A stretch of 64,000 nucleotides of DNA from Nitratireductor basaltis (GTDB taxonomy: Bacteria > Pseudomonadota > Alphaproteobacteria > Rhizobiales > Rhizobiaceae), in the NCBI RefSeq assembly GCF_000733725.1, contig NZ_JMQM01000002.1, positions 62,001-126,000 on the forward strand, in the 5' to 3' direction. The position numbers and the translations under genes were made by a program. The notes under the pieces were generated by a model. The model saw only the letters and a list, made by a program, of their open reading frames with translations, did no database searches and was not told the origin of the DNA. Below are positions 8,030 to 15,853 of this stretch, one piece after another (positions within the stretch are counted from its first letter, which is position 1; each line of letters starts with the position of its first letter).

Positions 8030-9011
8030 TGGCGCGGGACTGAAGATAGGCATCCGCGATGGGCTTGGCCGCAGGAACGCGTGAGAAGAATTCGTCCTGC
8101 ACGGTCTGTGCCCGCGCGCCGATCTCGGCCATCAGGTCATCAGATAGCGGTACAAGAGTCATGCCTTCGGACTCCATCTTGGAGATGCTGCTCACATCTG
8201 CAGCGCGCGACACTTCCCAGAACTCAGGCTCCAGCTTGGCGGCGACTTCTTCGATGGCAGCACGGTCCTCTTCGGAAATCCGGTTCCAAACATCCAGATT
8301 TATCGTGACCGCATTCGACCCCCAGGTGTGATTGGTGGCGTAGATGTAATCCAGAAATTCCCAGAAACGTCCGTCCACACCGGAAGTAGCAGATGTCGCA
8401 ACGCCTTTGACGCGACCGGACGCCAATGCGGGCAGCAGCTCACCCCAAGGCATCACGACACCCTCCATGCCGATACTGCTGATGATATCGACCGTGTTTT
8501 TGTCAGCGCCACGTACGGGGATACCTTCGAAGTCCTCGATGGTTTCTACCATTGTATTGAGGTAAACGTACTGCGCAGGCGACGGCACCATGTAGAGCAG
8601 CTTTTGGTTATTCTGCTCGAAGAGGTTTTCAAGCTCCGGGCGCAGGAAGACATGGTAGGCTTTCAGGTCGTCCATGGAGTTGACCAGGAACGGAACACCT
8701 TCGGCACCGAAAAGCGGGTTGCTCCCGACCTGCTGGCTGATGTTGATGTCAGCCATGTCCACCAGTCCGTCACGCACGGCACCCAGCTGATCGGGGCCCT
8801 TGAAACCCAGCGCGCCTGCTGCGCTCACGGTGATAGTGACTTCGCCATCCGTGGCATCTTCGACAGCCTCGGCGAACGCGCGCGCGTTTTCGACCATGAA
8901 GTTACCTTCGGGCAGGACGTCCGAGAGCCGCAGATTGGTTTCCGCGGTGGCAGCGCTGGCTGTGGCAACGGCTGTTGCAATGCCCAGAAAGAAAGACTTG
9001 AAGACAGTCAT
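8022..9011 (-). CDS. dctP: TRAP transporter periplasmic substrate-binding protein (DctP family)
   Basis: A 329-residue exported protein with a signal peptide (~1-23, cleavage near ASAATA) and a mature DctP fold. Visible family features are GALGFKGPDQLGAVRDGLVDM, VRGADKNTVDIISSIG (the conserved Arg region that usually pairs with a substrate carboxylate) and MPWGELLPALASGRVKGVATS. ATG 9011 has GGGGA a few bases upstream, preferred over an ATG four codons earlier. It is first in dctPQM, divergent from a LysR gene. A carboxylate ligand is likely; which one is unknown. Confidence 0.9.
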   Translation of the reverse strand: MTVFKSFFLGIATAVATASAATAETNLRLSDVLPEGNFMVENARAFAEAVEDATDGEVTITVSAAGALGFKGPDQLGAVRDGLVDMADINISQQVGSNPLFGAEGVPFLVNSMDDLKAYHVFLRPELENLFEQNNQKLLYMVPSPAQYVYLNTMVETIEDFEGIPVRGADKNTVDIISSIGMEGVVMPWGELLPALASGRVKGVATSATSGVDGRFWEFLDYIYATNHTWGSNAVTINLDVWNRISEEDRAAIEEVAAKLEPEFWEVSRAADVSSISKMESEGMTLVPLSDDLMAEIGARAQTVQDEFFSRVPAAKPIADAYLQSRAND

Positions 9012-9131
9012 GCAGTTCCCCATCGTGGTTGATCGCTGGCCACCAAAACATAATGAGCAGAGAGACCAGACATTCTTGTTTGTTCCGACGACAGGTTAGG
9101 GAAATTGACAGCGTCGCGGAAACACAGCTTC

Positions 9132-9152
9132 ATTCTGATGTGATCGCAGAAT
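9132..9152. promoter_or_regulatory. Inverted repeat ATTCTG-N9-CAGAAT, candidate LysR-type binding site
   Basis: A 21-bp perfect dyad containing the T-N11-A core typical of LysR-family sites. It lies in the divergent promoter of dctPQM and lysR, 87 bp before the lysR start and 120 bp before the dctP start, the usual place for an autoregulating LysR protein. Binding is inferred. Confidence 0.5.
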
Positions 9153-9239
9153 CTTATGTATCAGCAGGCGCAGCTTACGCCGGGTTCGCTTCAAATCTTG
9201 AGCTTGGCGTATCGACTGAGGACCGTTTAGTAAAGCACT

Positions 9240-10142
9240 ATGGACATTCGAAAGCTTCACTCCTTCGTCAAGATCATCGATATCGGAAGCATCACTCGCG
9301 CCTCTGCTATCCTCCACATCGCGCAGCCGGCGTTGAGCCAGCAGGTTGCCGGGCTCGAATCGCATTATGGCAAGCCATTGCTGGTGCGATCGAAGCGTGG
9401 CGTGGTGCCGACCGAAGCAGGCAAGGTGCTCTACCGTCATGCACAGATCATCTTGCGGCAAATGGATGAAGTCGAACTGGATATTCAGACGGCGTCGGAA
9501 GACATCCGCGGGACCGTACGTGTCGGTCTTGCTCCGCTTGGACTTGGGTCACTTCTGGCCGCGCAACTGATCGAGAAGCTGCGTCGCGACTATCCAGGAA
9601 TCATGCTTTACATAAACGAGAATGTCGGCGGCGGCGCGATGAGTGAGCTCATCATGACCGGCAAGATGGACGTTGCGTTGATCTTCTACCCGGGAGCGAT
9701 CCCCAGCCTGGCCTTTGAAAAAATATCGACAGAGGAACTTCACCTTGTCACGACATCGGAGAGATTCGATGACGTAGACGAGATCGCCTTTGCCGACGCC
9801 GTAGCCCGCAAGTTGATCCTGCCGAGCAAGATTCACACACTGCGGCAAGTCATCGACACTTCCTTGGTGCGGAAGGGAATAACGGCCCATATTGTCGCCC
9901 AAACTGAATCGATTTCAGTCCTTTCCAACGCGCTGAGCGAAGGTCTGGCGGATACGATCCTGCCGCTGTCGGCTGCGAAGGCCGTGCAGCGGCGTGTACC
10001 AGAGGCACGGATATGTCCTATCCGGCGACCGAACATGCACAGCAACATGGCTGTCTGCTGGTCCGCGCAATTACCGCTAAGCGAGGCTACACTCGCGGTG
10101 CAGAAATGCCTGATCGACCTGTCTCTGCAGCTAACGCGGTAA
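9240..10142 (+). CDS. LysR-family transcriptional regulator
   Basis: A 300-residue LysR regulator with an N-terminal winged helix-turn-helix (~1-60: MDIRKLHSFVKIIDIGSITRAS, IAQPALSQQVAGLE) and a periplasmic-binding-like effector domain (~90-290). It resembles the Nac/Cbl-like branch often found beside carboxylate transporters. It is divergent from dctPQM, so transporter control is likely. The codon texture looks somewhat less GC-rich than the housekeeping region, by eye only. It is the last gene of the left accessory block. Confidence 0.88.
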   Translation: MDIRKLHSFVKIIDIGSITRASAILHIAQPALSQQVAGLESHYGKPLLVRSKRGVVPTEAGKVLYRHAQIILRQMDEVELDIQTASEDIRGTVRVGLAPLGLGSLLAAQLIEKLRRDYPGIMLYINENVGGGAMSELIMTGKMDVALIFYPGAIPSLAFEKISTEELHLVTTSERFDDVDEIAFADAVARKLILPSKIHTLRQVIDTSLVRKGITAHIVAQTESISVLSNALSEGLADTILPLSAAKAVQRRVPEARICPIRRPNMHSNMAVCWSAQLPLSEATLAVQKCLIDLSLQLTR

Positions 10143-10204
10143 ACCAGTATGGTGTCCGTATTTTGAGGCCGGCAGCAGGCCGGGGCGAAACCGTATTGAA
10201 CAGG

Positions 10205-10376
10205 CTCAAGAATCGGAGGTACGTGGCGACCTGCCACGGCAGTGCGCCTTCCTATCGTTCTTCACCCTCGCAGCTTCCCTCTTCCATCGGTTGTCGACCC
10301 TGACCCTCCTGGACGTTCATCCAGACCGACTGCAGGCCGCCGTGGCTTCCCTCCGCCACGGCGGCACTTTTTTATT
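10205..10376 (+). ncRNA. Candidate small RNA with anti-Shine-Dalgarno tracts and a terminator
   Basis: The 234-bp gap between lysR and gnd has no credible ORF but can fold as successive hairpins: CGTGGC/GCCACG (10222-10238), CTGGA/TCCAG (10309-10324) and a perfect 11-bp terminator stem (10336-10365) followed by a T-run. CCCTCCT (10304-10310) and TTCCCTCC in the terminator loop (10347-10354), plus CTTCCCTCTTCC (10273-10284), are complementary to Shine-Dalgarno sequences. This is the hallmark of several alphaproteobacterial trans-acting RNAs. It could instead be the lysR 3' UTR. The 5' end is a guess. Confidence 0.35.
10336..10376 (+). terminator. Intrinsic terminator after lysR / candidate sRNA
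   Basis: Stem GCCGCCGTGGC (10336-10346), loop TTCCCTCC, stem GCCACGGCGGC (10355-10365), then ACTTTTTTATTT. The T-run is on the plus strand only, so it ends rightward transcription. The convergent gnd gene stops at 10377, immediately after it. Confidence 0.88.
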
Positions 10377-11786
10377 TCAAGACCAGTTGCCGTGATGCGC
10401 GCCCGGTGCGTCGAAACGCTCGAAGCTGTGGGCTCCGAAGAAGTCGCGCTGGGCCTGGATAAGATTGGCGGTACCGCGACCGAGCCGGAACTGGTCGAAG
10501 TGACCGAGCGCGGAGGCAAGGGCGGGGACCGGCAGACCGGCAACAGCACTTTCGGCCACCGTCTTGCGCAGCGCGCCCTGGGTGCGGCTGATGAGGTCGG
10601 AGAAGGCATCCGTCATCAGAAGATCGGTCTTTTCCGTCTCCGCCTCATAGGCGCTGGCGATCTCGTCAAGGAACTGCGAACGGATGATGCAGCCGGCGCG
10701 CCAGATGCGCGCGACTTCCGCCAGCGGCAGATCCCAGCCGAACTCTTCCGATGCAGCCGTCATGACCGCAAATCCCTGCGCATAGGCGATGACCTTGCCT
10801 GCCAGAAGCGCGTCTTCCAGCATCGCGATGCGGGCGTCATCCAAAGTCTCGATGGAACCGGTTTCAATCTTGAAGCGCTCTTCGGCCTTGATGCGCAGAT
10901 CTTTCATGGCCGAGAGGCTGCGGGCTGCAACAGCGGCTTCGATTGCGGTCGCGGGGATGCCAAGCGACTGCGATTCGATGGCAGACCAGCGGCCCGTGCC
11001 TTTCTGTCCCGCGCGGTCCACGATGATGTCGACGATGGGCTTGCCGGTCTTGTCGTCCGTGACACCCAGAACCTTTGCCGTGATCTCGATCAGATAGGAG
11101 TTCAGGCGCCCCTTGTTCCAGCGCTCGAAGATCTTGCCGATTTCGGCCGGTGCCATGCCTGCGCCATCGCGCATGATGCCGTAGATTTCGGCGATCATCT
11201 GCATGTCGGCATATTCAATGCCGTTGTGGATCGTCTTAACGAAATGTCCCGCACCATCGGAGCCGAGCCATGCCTCGCAGGCTTCGCCCTTGTAGCGTGC
11301 GGCAATCGCCTGAAGAACCGGCTTGATGTGGTCATAGGCTTCTCGCGGACCGCCAACCATGATGGAAGGACCGTGACGCGCGCCTTCCTCACCGCCGGAG
11401 ACACCCATGCCGATGAAGCGGGGACCGCTGTCGCGCAGCGCTTCCATGCGTCGACGCGTGTCGCGGAAATTGGCATTGCCGGCATCGATGATGATGTCGT
11501 CGGCGTCGATGATGTCTTTCAGCGCCTCGATCTGCTGATCGACGGCCTCGCCGGCCTGCACCATCAGGATGATCGGACGTGGCTTCTCGATGGCATTTGC
11601 AAGTTCTTCAAGGCTGGAACAGCCGATGATGTTCTCGGCGAGTTCGCCGGCTTCCGCGACAAATGCATCCGTCTTTTCGCTGGTACGGTTGTAGACCGCG
11701 ATGCGAAAACCCTTTTCAGCGATGTTGAGCGCGAGATTTGCGCCCATGACCCCAAGGCCGATCAGACCGATCTGTGCTTTCTGCAT
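10377..11786 (-). CDS. gnd: 6-phosphogluconate dehydrogenase, decarboxylating (NADP+)
   Basis: A 469-residue full-length enzyme of the oxidative pentose phosphate pathway. It converts 6-phosphogluconate and NADP+ to ribulose 5-phosphate, CO2 and NADPH. GLGVMG at 10-15 and NRTSEKT (~33-39) bind NADP+; GVSGGEEGARHGPSIMVGG and GHFVKTIHNGIEYADMQ hold the substrate and the catalytic Lys. Length fits the long dimeric type. It lies near the gluconate module, whose product is its substrate, but it is separate from that operon and looks like the housekeeping copy. Confidence 0.95.
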   Translation of the reverse strand: MQKAQIGLIGLGVMGANLALNIAEKGFRIAVYNRTSEKTDAFVAEAGELAENIIGCSSLEELANAIEKPRPIILMVQAGEAVDQQIEALKDIIDADDIIIDAGNANFRDTRRRMEALRDSGPRFIGMGVSGGEEGARHGPSIMVGGPREAYDHIKPVLQAIAARYKGEACEAWLGSDGAGHFVKTIHNGIEYADMQMIAEIYGIMRDGAGMAPAEIGKIFERWNKGRLNSYLIEITAKVLGVTDDKTGKPIVDIIVDRAGQKGTGRWSAIESQSLGIPATAIEAAVAARSLSAMKDLRIKAEERFKIETGSIETLDDARIAMLEDALLAGKVIAYAQGFAVMTAASEEFGWDLPLAEVARIWRAGCIIRSQFLDEIASAYEAETEKTDLLMTDAFSDLISRTQGALRKTVAESAVAGLPVPALASALGHFDQFRLGRGTANLIQAQRDFFGAHSFERFDAPGAHHGNWS

Positions 11787-11840
11787 GTCAGGCTTTTGCC
11801 CCCGTTGGTGCGGGCGGCTTGGCCCGCTGTAAATCTCAGT

Positions 11841-12047
11841 TCAGCTCTTGCGGCTCTTTCTACCGTAATGCTCGAGCCGGTGGTGGACGATCTCGTAGCC
11901 CAATTCGTCAGCGATTTCATCCTCCGGGACGTCAATTTTGCCGTTTGTCGCGGCGTTTTCTGGCGCTGCGGGCAAATTTTTCAAGCCGCACGGATGTCGG
12001 ACATGATGCGAAGACAGCCGTTCAATGGAGTTGACACGGCAGGTCAT
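11841..12047 (-). CDS. Small hypothetical protein (68 aa)
   Basis: A short frame upstream of gnd on the same strand. Its second half (PEDEIADELGYEIVHHRLEHYGRKSRKS) is hydrophilic, basic at the end and codon-biased like a real gene; the first 20 residues look less coding-like. No family is recognised, no clear ribosome site is seen, and the start may be internal. Without it, 11787-12119 is a 333-bp stretch with no other identifiable feature. Confidence 0.4.
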   Translation of the reverse strand: MTCRVNSIERLSSHHVRHPCGLKNLPAAPENAATNGKIDVPEDEIADELGYEIVHHRLEHYGRKSRKS

Positions 12048-12119
12048 TCAATGAACCCTCCGCGCGACCATGAAAGCGGCAAGAATGCCTGCGCTGTGTG
12101 AGTATCTGAAAGGGCCATC

Positions 12120-12356
12120 ATGAGACCGGTATTCGTTCAACTGCGCTGCAAGCCCGGCAAGACCTACGAGGTGGCCGATGCGCTTTATGAGCGCGAGATT
12201 GCTTCCGAGCTCTATTCGACCAGCGGCGATTACGACCTGCTCCTGAAGGTCTATATCGATGATGGTGTTGATGTCGGCAAGTTCATCAATGACCACATTG
12301 CCAATGTGCCGGGGATCGAGCGCTCCCTCACCACACTGACCTTCAAGGCTTTTTGA
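12120..12356 (+). CDS. Stand-alone Lrp/AsnC ligand-binding (RAM) domain protein
   Basis: A 78-residue protein made only of the RAM/AsnC effector domain (alpha-beta sandwich) with no helix-turn-helix. PVFVQLRCKPGKTYEVADAL and STSGDYDLLLKVYIDD are typical. Stand-alone RAM proteins bind amino acids or small ligands and can modify partner Lrp proteins or act as sensors. AAGGG precedes the ATG. It lies 8 bp before the lyxose isomerase-like gene, so co-expression is likely. Its ligand is unknown. Confidence 0.85.
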   Translation: MRPVFVQLRCKPGKTYEVADALYEREIASELYSTSGDYDLLLKVYIDDGVDVGKFINDHIANVPGIERSLTTLTFKAF

Positions 12357-12364
12357 GCGGGTGC

Positions 12365-13060
12365 ATGACCATGAAGCGATCGCAGGTCAACGAGATCATC
12401 CGTGAAGGTGCGGCATTCATCCGTTCCTTCGGCTATGTGCTTCCGCCCTTTGCCGATCTCACGCCGGACGAGATGAGGGCGCGGGCGCCCGAGCTCAAGG
12501 GGCTGATCGATGCCAGGCTTGGCTGGGATGTGACCGACTATGCCGGAGGTGACTTCGACGCGAAGGGGCTGTTTCTCTTTACGGTACGCAATGGCAATCA
12601 GGATGATCTGAAAAGCGGACAAGGCATGCTTTATGCCGAAAAGATCATGATCTCCCGCAGGGACCAGATCTCGCCGATGCATCGCCACGTGGTGAAAGCG
12701 GAGGACATCATCAATCGTGGTGGCGGAACGCTCGCCATCCAGATTTTCGCCTCCGAACCCGACGGCTCGATCGACCGCGACAGTCCGGTGACCGTTGCGA
12801 CGGACGGCATCGATCGTCAATTGGCTGCAGGCGGAGTGCTGAATCTCGCTCCAGGCGAAAGCGTGACGCTCATGCCCGGTGTCTGGCACAAGTTCTGGGG
12901 CGAAGGCGGCGATGTGCTCATCGGAGAAGTCTCGACAGTCAATGACGACCTCACCGACAATGTCTTTGAAGAGGCAATCCCGCGTTTCTCGCCTATCGAG
13001 GAAGATGAAGCGCCCTGCCGCCTTCTCGTTTCGGATTACGATCAGTGGCTCGCGTCCTGA
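12365..13060 (+). CDS. D-lyxose/D-mannose isomerase-like cupin protein
   Basis: A 231-residue cupin of the D-lyxose ketol-isomerase family, which interconverts D-lyxose with D-xylulose and D-mannose with D-fructose using Mn2+. Candidate metal ligands are His106 and His108 (PMHRH), Glu113 and His175 (VWHKFWG), and a conserved Lys93 precedes them. Of three close starts, ATG 12365 follows GAGCGGG. It sits between the RAM-domain gene and a P-loop kinase that overlaps its 3' end by 16 bp, suggesting isomerise-then-phosphorylate. Family assignment is firm; the physiological sugar is not known. Confidence 0.8.
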   Translation: MTMKRSQVNEIIREGAAFIRSFGYVLPPFADLTPDEMRARAPELKGLIDARLGWDVTDYAGGDFDAKGLFLFTVRNGNQDDLKSGQGMLYAEKIMISRRDQISPMHRHVVKAEDIINRGGGTLAIQIFASEPDGSIDRDSPVTVATDGIDRQLAAGGVLNLAPGESVTLMPGVWHKFWGEGGDVLIGEVSTVNDDLTDNVFEEAIPRFSPIEEDEAPCRLLVSDYDQWLAS

Positions 13061-13704
13061 GCGAAAACAGTCGCGCTGGCAACGCTGAAAGGCTTGCGCA
13101 GGCATTGATCGAAAGACGCTCTGGCAAAAGACAGATGATCGCCATAGCCGGCGCACCCGGCTCGGGCAAGTCAACCCTTGCACATGATGCGGCCGAAGCC
13201 TTGGCGGCGCGGGGCGTGAGCGCAGCCGTAATCCCGATGGACGGCTTTCACTATGACGACGCGGTATTGGCCGAGTTGAAGCTCAGCGACAGGAAAGGGG
13301 CGCCGGAAACATTCGATTTCGAAGGTTTCGAATGCCTGTTGAAGCGGTTGGCGTCAGCTCAAGCGGCTGTCGCCATTCCCCTGTTCGACCGCAGCATGGA
13401 GCTGTCGCGTGCGGCAGCCGCACTCGTTCATCCAGAGACTGAAATGCTGCTTGTGGAGGGAAACTACCTGCATCTCGATGAAGAGCCGTGGCGCCGGCTG
13501 AGCACCTTGTTCGATCTGCGCATTTTTCTGGATGTAAGCCTTGAGGAACTGGAGCGGCGACTGAACGCACGCTGGGCCGACCACGGCCGCGAGGCGGAGG
13601 CTGCGCTGAGATGGGTTCAGGACAATGACCTTCCCAATGCGCGGCGCGTCATCAACCACCGCCTCCCTGCCGACCTTGTTCTTGGCGGGAACTTCACCAA
13701 CTAA
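13045..13704 (+). CDS. P-loop nucleoside/sugar kinase (uridine kinase-like, FrcK-type)
   Basis: A 219-residue kinase of the phosphoribulokinase/uridine kinase/pantothenate kinase superfamily: Walker A GAPGSGKST (36-44), the PMDGFHYDD acidic motif (~64-72), and the lid region LNARWADHG. Related rhizobial genes lie beside fructose transporters (frcK). GTG 13045 overlaps the isomerase gene by 16 bp. Together with that isomerase it may phosphorylate fructose or xylulose, but a nucleoside or pantothenate substrate cannot be excluded. Confidence 0.8.
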   Translation: MARVLSENSRAGNAERLAQALIERRSGKRQMIAIAGAPGSGKSTLAHDAAEALAARGVSAAVIPMDGFHYDDAVLAELKLSDRKGAPETFDFEGFECLLKRLASAQAAVAIPLFDRSMELSRAAAALVHPETEMLLVEGNYLHLDEEPWRRLSTLFDLRIFLDVSLEELERRLNARWADHGREAEAALRWVQDNDLPNARRVINHRLPADLVLGGNFTN

Positions 13705-13758
13705 CGGGGAACCCTGCTTTACCGGATGAGTTGCCCTGCGAAAGGAACGGAGATTTTC

Positions 13759-14244
13759 ATGCCCCTCGCCCCTACTGCCTTACTGATGATGAGGCGTGGT
13801 CTCGTTGCCGCACTGCTCTATGCCGGGCTTGCTGCAACGCCGGTCATTGCACAGGGTCTGGACAGCGAAGAAGCGATCGATGCCATCGTGGGGTCAGAAG
13901 TGAAAACCGAGCAGGCCACCACCGTTGAAGAGACAGACCGTCTGATTCAGGCTGTCGGCGCTGCGCGGCCGGCTGCAGAAGAAGTGCGCAAGACCTTCAA
14001 TCTTGACGAGCTCGACATCATCTTCATCTCTCCCGACACCGCTGAGACGCCTGAAGTTGCGGAAGTTCTCGCGGAAAACGAGCAGGCTTTGCAAACACTT
14101 CGCGAGGCGATCGAGGGAAGCGCCCTGTTCTATCATGCCGTTGATTCGCGCAGTATTCTGCTGCGCGACATCGTTGCTGTGGAATATGGCGAAGAAAGCC
14201 GGGTTACGGTTTTCGTCATAGGTGAGGCGCCTGAGGAAGAATAG
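13759..14244 (+). CDS. Exported hypothetical protein
   Basis: A 161-residue protein with a signal peptide (hydrophobic ~14-30, cleavage near VIA-QG). The mature part is acidic and alpha/beta, with no family recognised and no cysteines. GGAACGGAG before ATG 13759 decides the start over an in-frame ATG at 13726. It lies 111 bp upstream of the ACP/ketosynthase pair on the same strand but with no overlap, so a shared function is not shown. A periplasmic location is inferred. Confidence 0.75.
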   Translation: MPLAPTALLMMRRGLVAALLYAGLAATPVIAQGLDSEEAIDAIVGSEVKTEQATTVEETDRLIQAVGAARPAAEEVRKTFNLDELDIIFISPDTAETPEVAEVLAENEQALQTLREAIEGSALFYHAVDSRSILLRDIVAVEYGEESRVTVFVIGEAPEEE

Positions 14245-14355
14245 CCGGTTTTACTCGGCCTGCCCGTCTTGTAGGCAAGCGCATATTGCGGTCATATGGC
14301 GTTCGAGGAGCAGCGCCTTTCCTGGCGCATGGCATGGGAAAATTGGAGGGGCCAG

Positions 14356-14628
14356 ATGAGCGCAGCACAAAGCGGAACGGATGCGCTGGGGCAAACGATC
14401 CTTGAAAAGATCAGCGCGCATGCCGAAGGGGATGCCGCGCAAATCGGCATGGACACCCCGTTGGCGGATCTGGGCATACACTCCCTTGAGCTGACCGAAA
14501 TCATCTTCGACCTCGAGGACGCTTTTGGCATCGAGGTCGAGATGAATACCTCCGAAGCGTGGGAGAATCTCGAAACCGTCCGCGACATCGTGGAAGCCGT
14601 GCGCAAGCTCGTTCAGGCCAAGGCCTGA
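14356..14628 (+). CDS. NodF-like acyl carrier protein
   Basis: A 90-residue ACP. Helix II motif [17 protein letters not shown] carries the phosphopantetheine Ser43, and the C-terminal part ([15 protein letters not shown], then [12 protein letters not shown]) matches the NodF group closely. The residue before Ser43 is His, where most ACPs have Asp. GGAGGGG before ATG 14356 fixes the start. It overlaps the ketosynthase start by one base (TGATG). NodF/NodE pairs make special unsaturated acyl chains for Nod factors. No other nod gene is in view, so a different lipid (for example an envelope lipid) is more likely. Confidence 0.88.
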   Translation: MSAAQSGTDALGQTILEKISAHAEGDAAQIGMDTPLADLGIHSLELTEIIFDLEDAFGIEVEMNTSEAWENLETVRDIVEAVRKLVQAKA

Positions 14629-15842
14629 TGAGTCGAGCGAGAATAGTCATCACCGGTCTTGGCGGCATCTGCGCGCTGGGCAACAACGCTCTGGATATCT
14701 GGGACTCGATGACTGCAGGCCGCAGCGCGATCGGCCCGATCGACAGCGATGCGCTACATGACGTGAAGACGCGTATCGGAGCGCAAATCAGGGAACTGCC
14801 CGATCACGGCCTGGAGCGCAAACGAACCACCACCATGGACCGGTTCAGTCTGCTTGCGGTCATTGCTGCCGGCGAAGCTCTCGCCAATGCCGGATTCGAG
14901 GTGACCGAGCAGAACAAGAGCCGTTGCGGCTCCGTGGTCGGCGTTGGCGTATGCGGCTGGGAATCGATCGAGGAAAGCTACCGTGCCATCCTGCTTGAGC
15001 AAAAGAGCCGCGTGAACATATTCACCGTGCCCCGCGTCATGCCGGGTGCGGCCGCGGGGCAGGTATCCATGCAATTCGGGTTGCGGGGACCGGTCTTCGG
15101 AGCAACCTCGGCCTGTTCATCTGCCAATCACGCGATTGCGAGCGCTGTCGACCAGCTGAGGCTGGGACGGGCGGACATGATGGTGGCCGGCGGCAGCGAT
15201 GCGCCGCTGGTATTCGGCGTGGTCAAGGCATGGGAAGCGCTGCGCGTATTGGCCGGCGACACCTGCCGCCCCTTCTCTGCCGACCGGCAGGGGCTCGTAT
15301 TGGGAGAAGGTGCGGGCATGGTCGTTCTGGAGACGCTGGAACATGCCCGGTCGCGTGGCGCGACCATTCTTGCAGAGATCGGCGGCGTTGGGCTTTCCGC
15401 CGATGCTTCGGACATTGTTGCGCCTTCTGTCGAAGGGCCGGCACAGGCGATGGCCGCCTGTCTGGCGGAAGCAGGATTGGCGCCTGAAGATGTGGATTAC
15501 ATCAATGCACACGGCACCGGCACCAAGGCCAATGACAGGATCGAAACCGAAGCCATTCGCAGCGTATTCGGCAAACAGGCCGACAAATTGTCGGTCTCCT
15601 CAACAAAGTCCATGCATGGTCACTGCCTGGGCGCGTCGGGCGCGCTGGAACTGATTGCCTGCGTCAATGCCGTGCGTGCAGGCGTGGTACCGCCCACCGC
15701 CAATTACCAGGAGGCAGATCCCGAATGCGATCTGGACGTGACCCCGAACGAGGCTGCCCGGCGCGACGTGCGGGCAGCGCTCAGCAACAGCTTCGCTTTC
15801 GGTGGCACCAATGCGGTTCTGGCCGTCAAATCCTACGGATGA
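14628..15842 (+). CDS. NodE/FabF-like beta-ketoacyl-ACP synthase
   Basis: A 404-residue KAS II-type condensing enzyme. The active-site Cys163 (TSACSSA), His295 (NAHGTGT), Lys327 (STKSM) and His332 ([10 protein letters not shown]) are all present, so it should be catalytically competent. It extends acyl-ACP by two carbons from malonyl-ACP. Translational coupling to the NodF-like ACP (one-base overlap) points to a dedicated carrier. In the STKSMTGH motif Thr is replaced by His (SMHGH). A housekeeping FabF is expected elsewhere. Confidence 0.9.
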   Translation: MSRARIVITGLGGICALGNNALDIWDSMTAGRSAIGPIDSDALHDVKTRIGAQIRELPDHGLERKRTTTMDRFSLLAVIAAGEALANAGFEVTEQNKSRCGSVVGVGVCGWESIEESYRAILLEQKSRVNIFTVPRVMPGAAAGQVSMQFGLRGPVFGATSACSSANHAIASAVDQLRLGRADMMVAGGSDAPLVFGVVKAWEALRVLAGDTCRPFSADRQGLVLGEGAGMVVLETLEHARSRGATILAEIGGVGLSADASDIVAPSVEGPAQAMAACLAEAGLAPEDVDYINAHGTGTKANDRIETEAIRSVFGKQADKLSVSSTKSMHGHCLGASGALELIACVNAVRAGVVPPTANYQEADPECDLDVTPNEAARRDVRAALSNSFAFGGTNAVLAVKSYG

Positions 15843-15853
15843 AGCGATAGATT

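Noticed and set aside
10242-12101. 619-aa plus-strand ORF
   Set aside because: It is the antisense frame of gnd; the minus strand encodes a full 6-phosphogluconate dehydrogenase and this frame resembles no protein.
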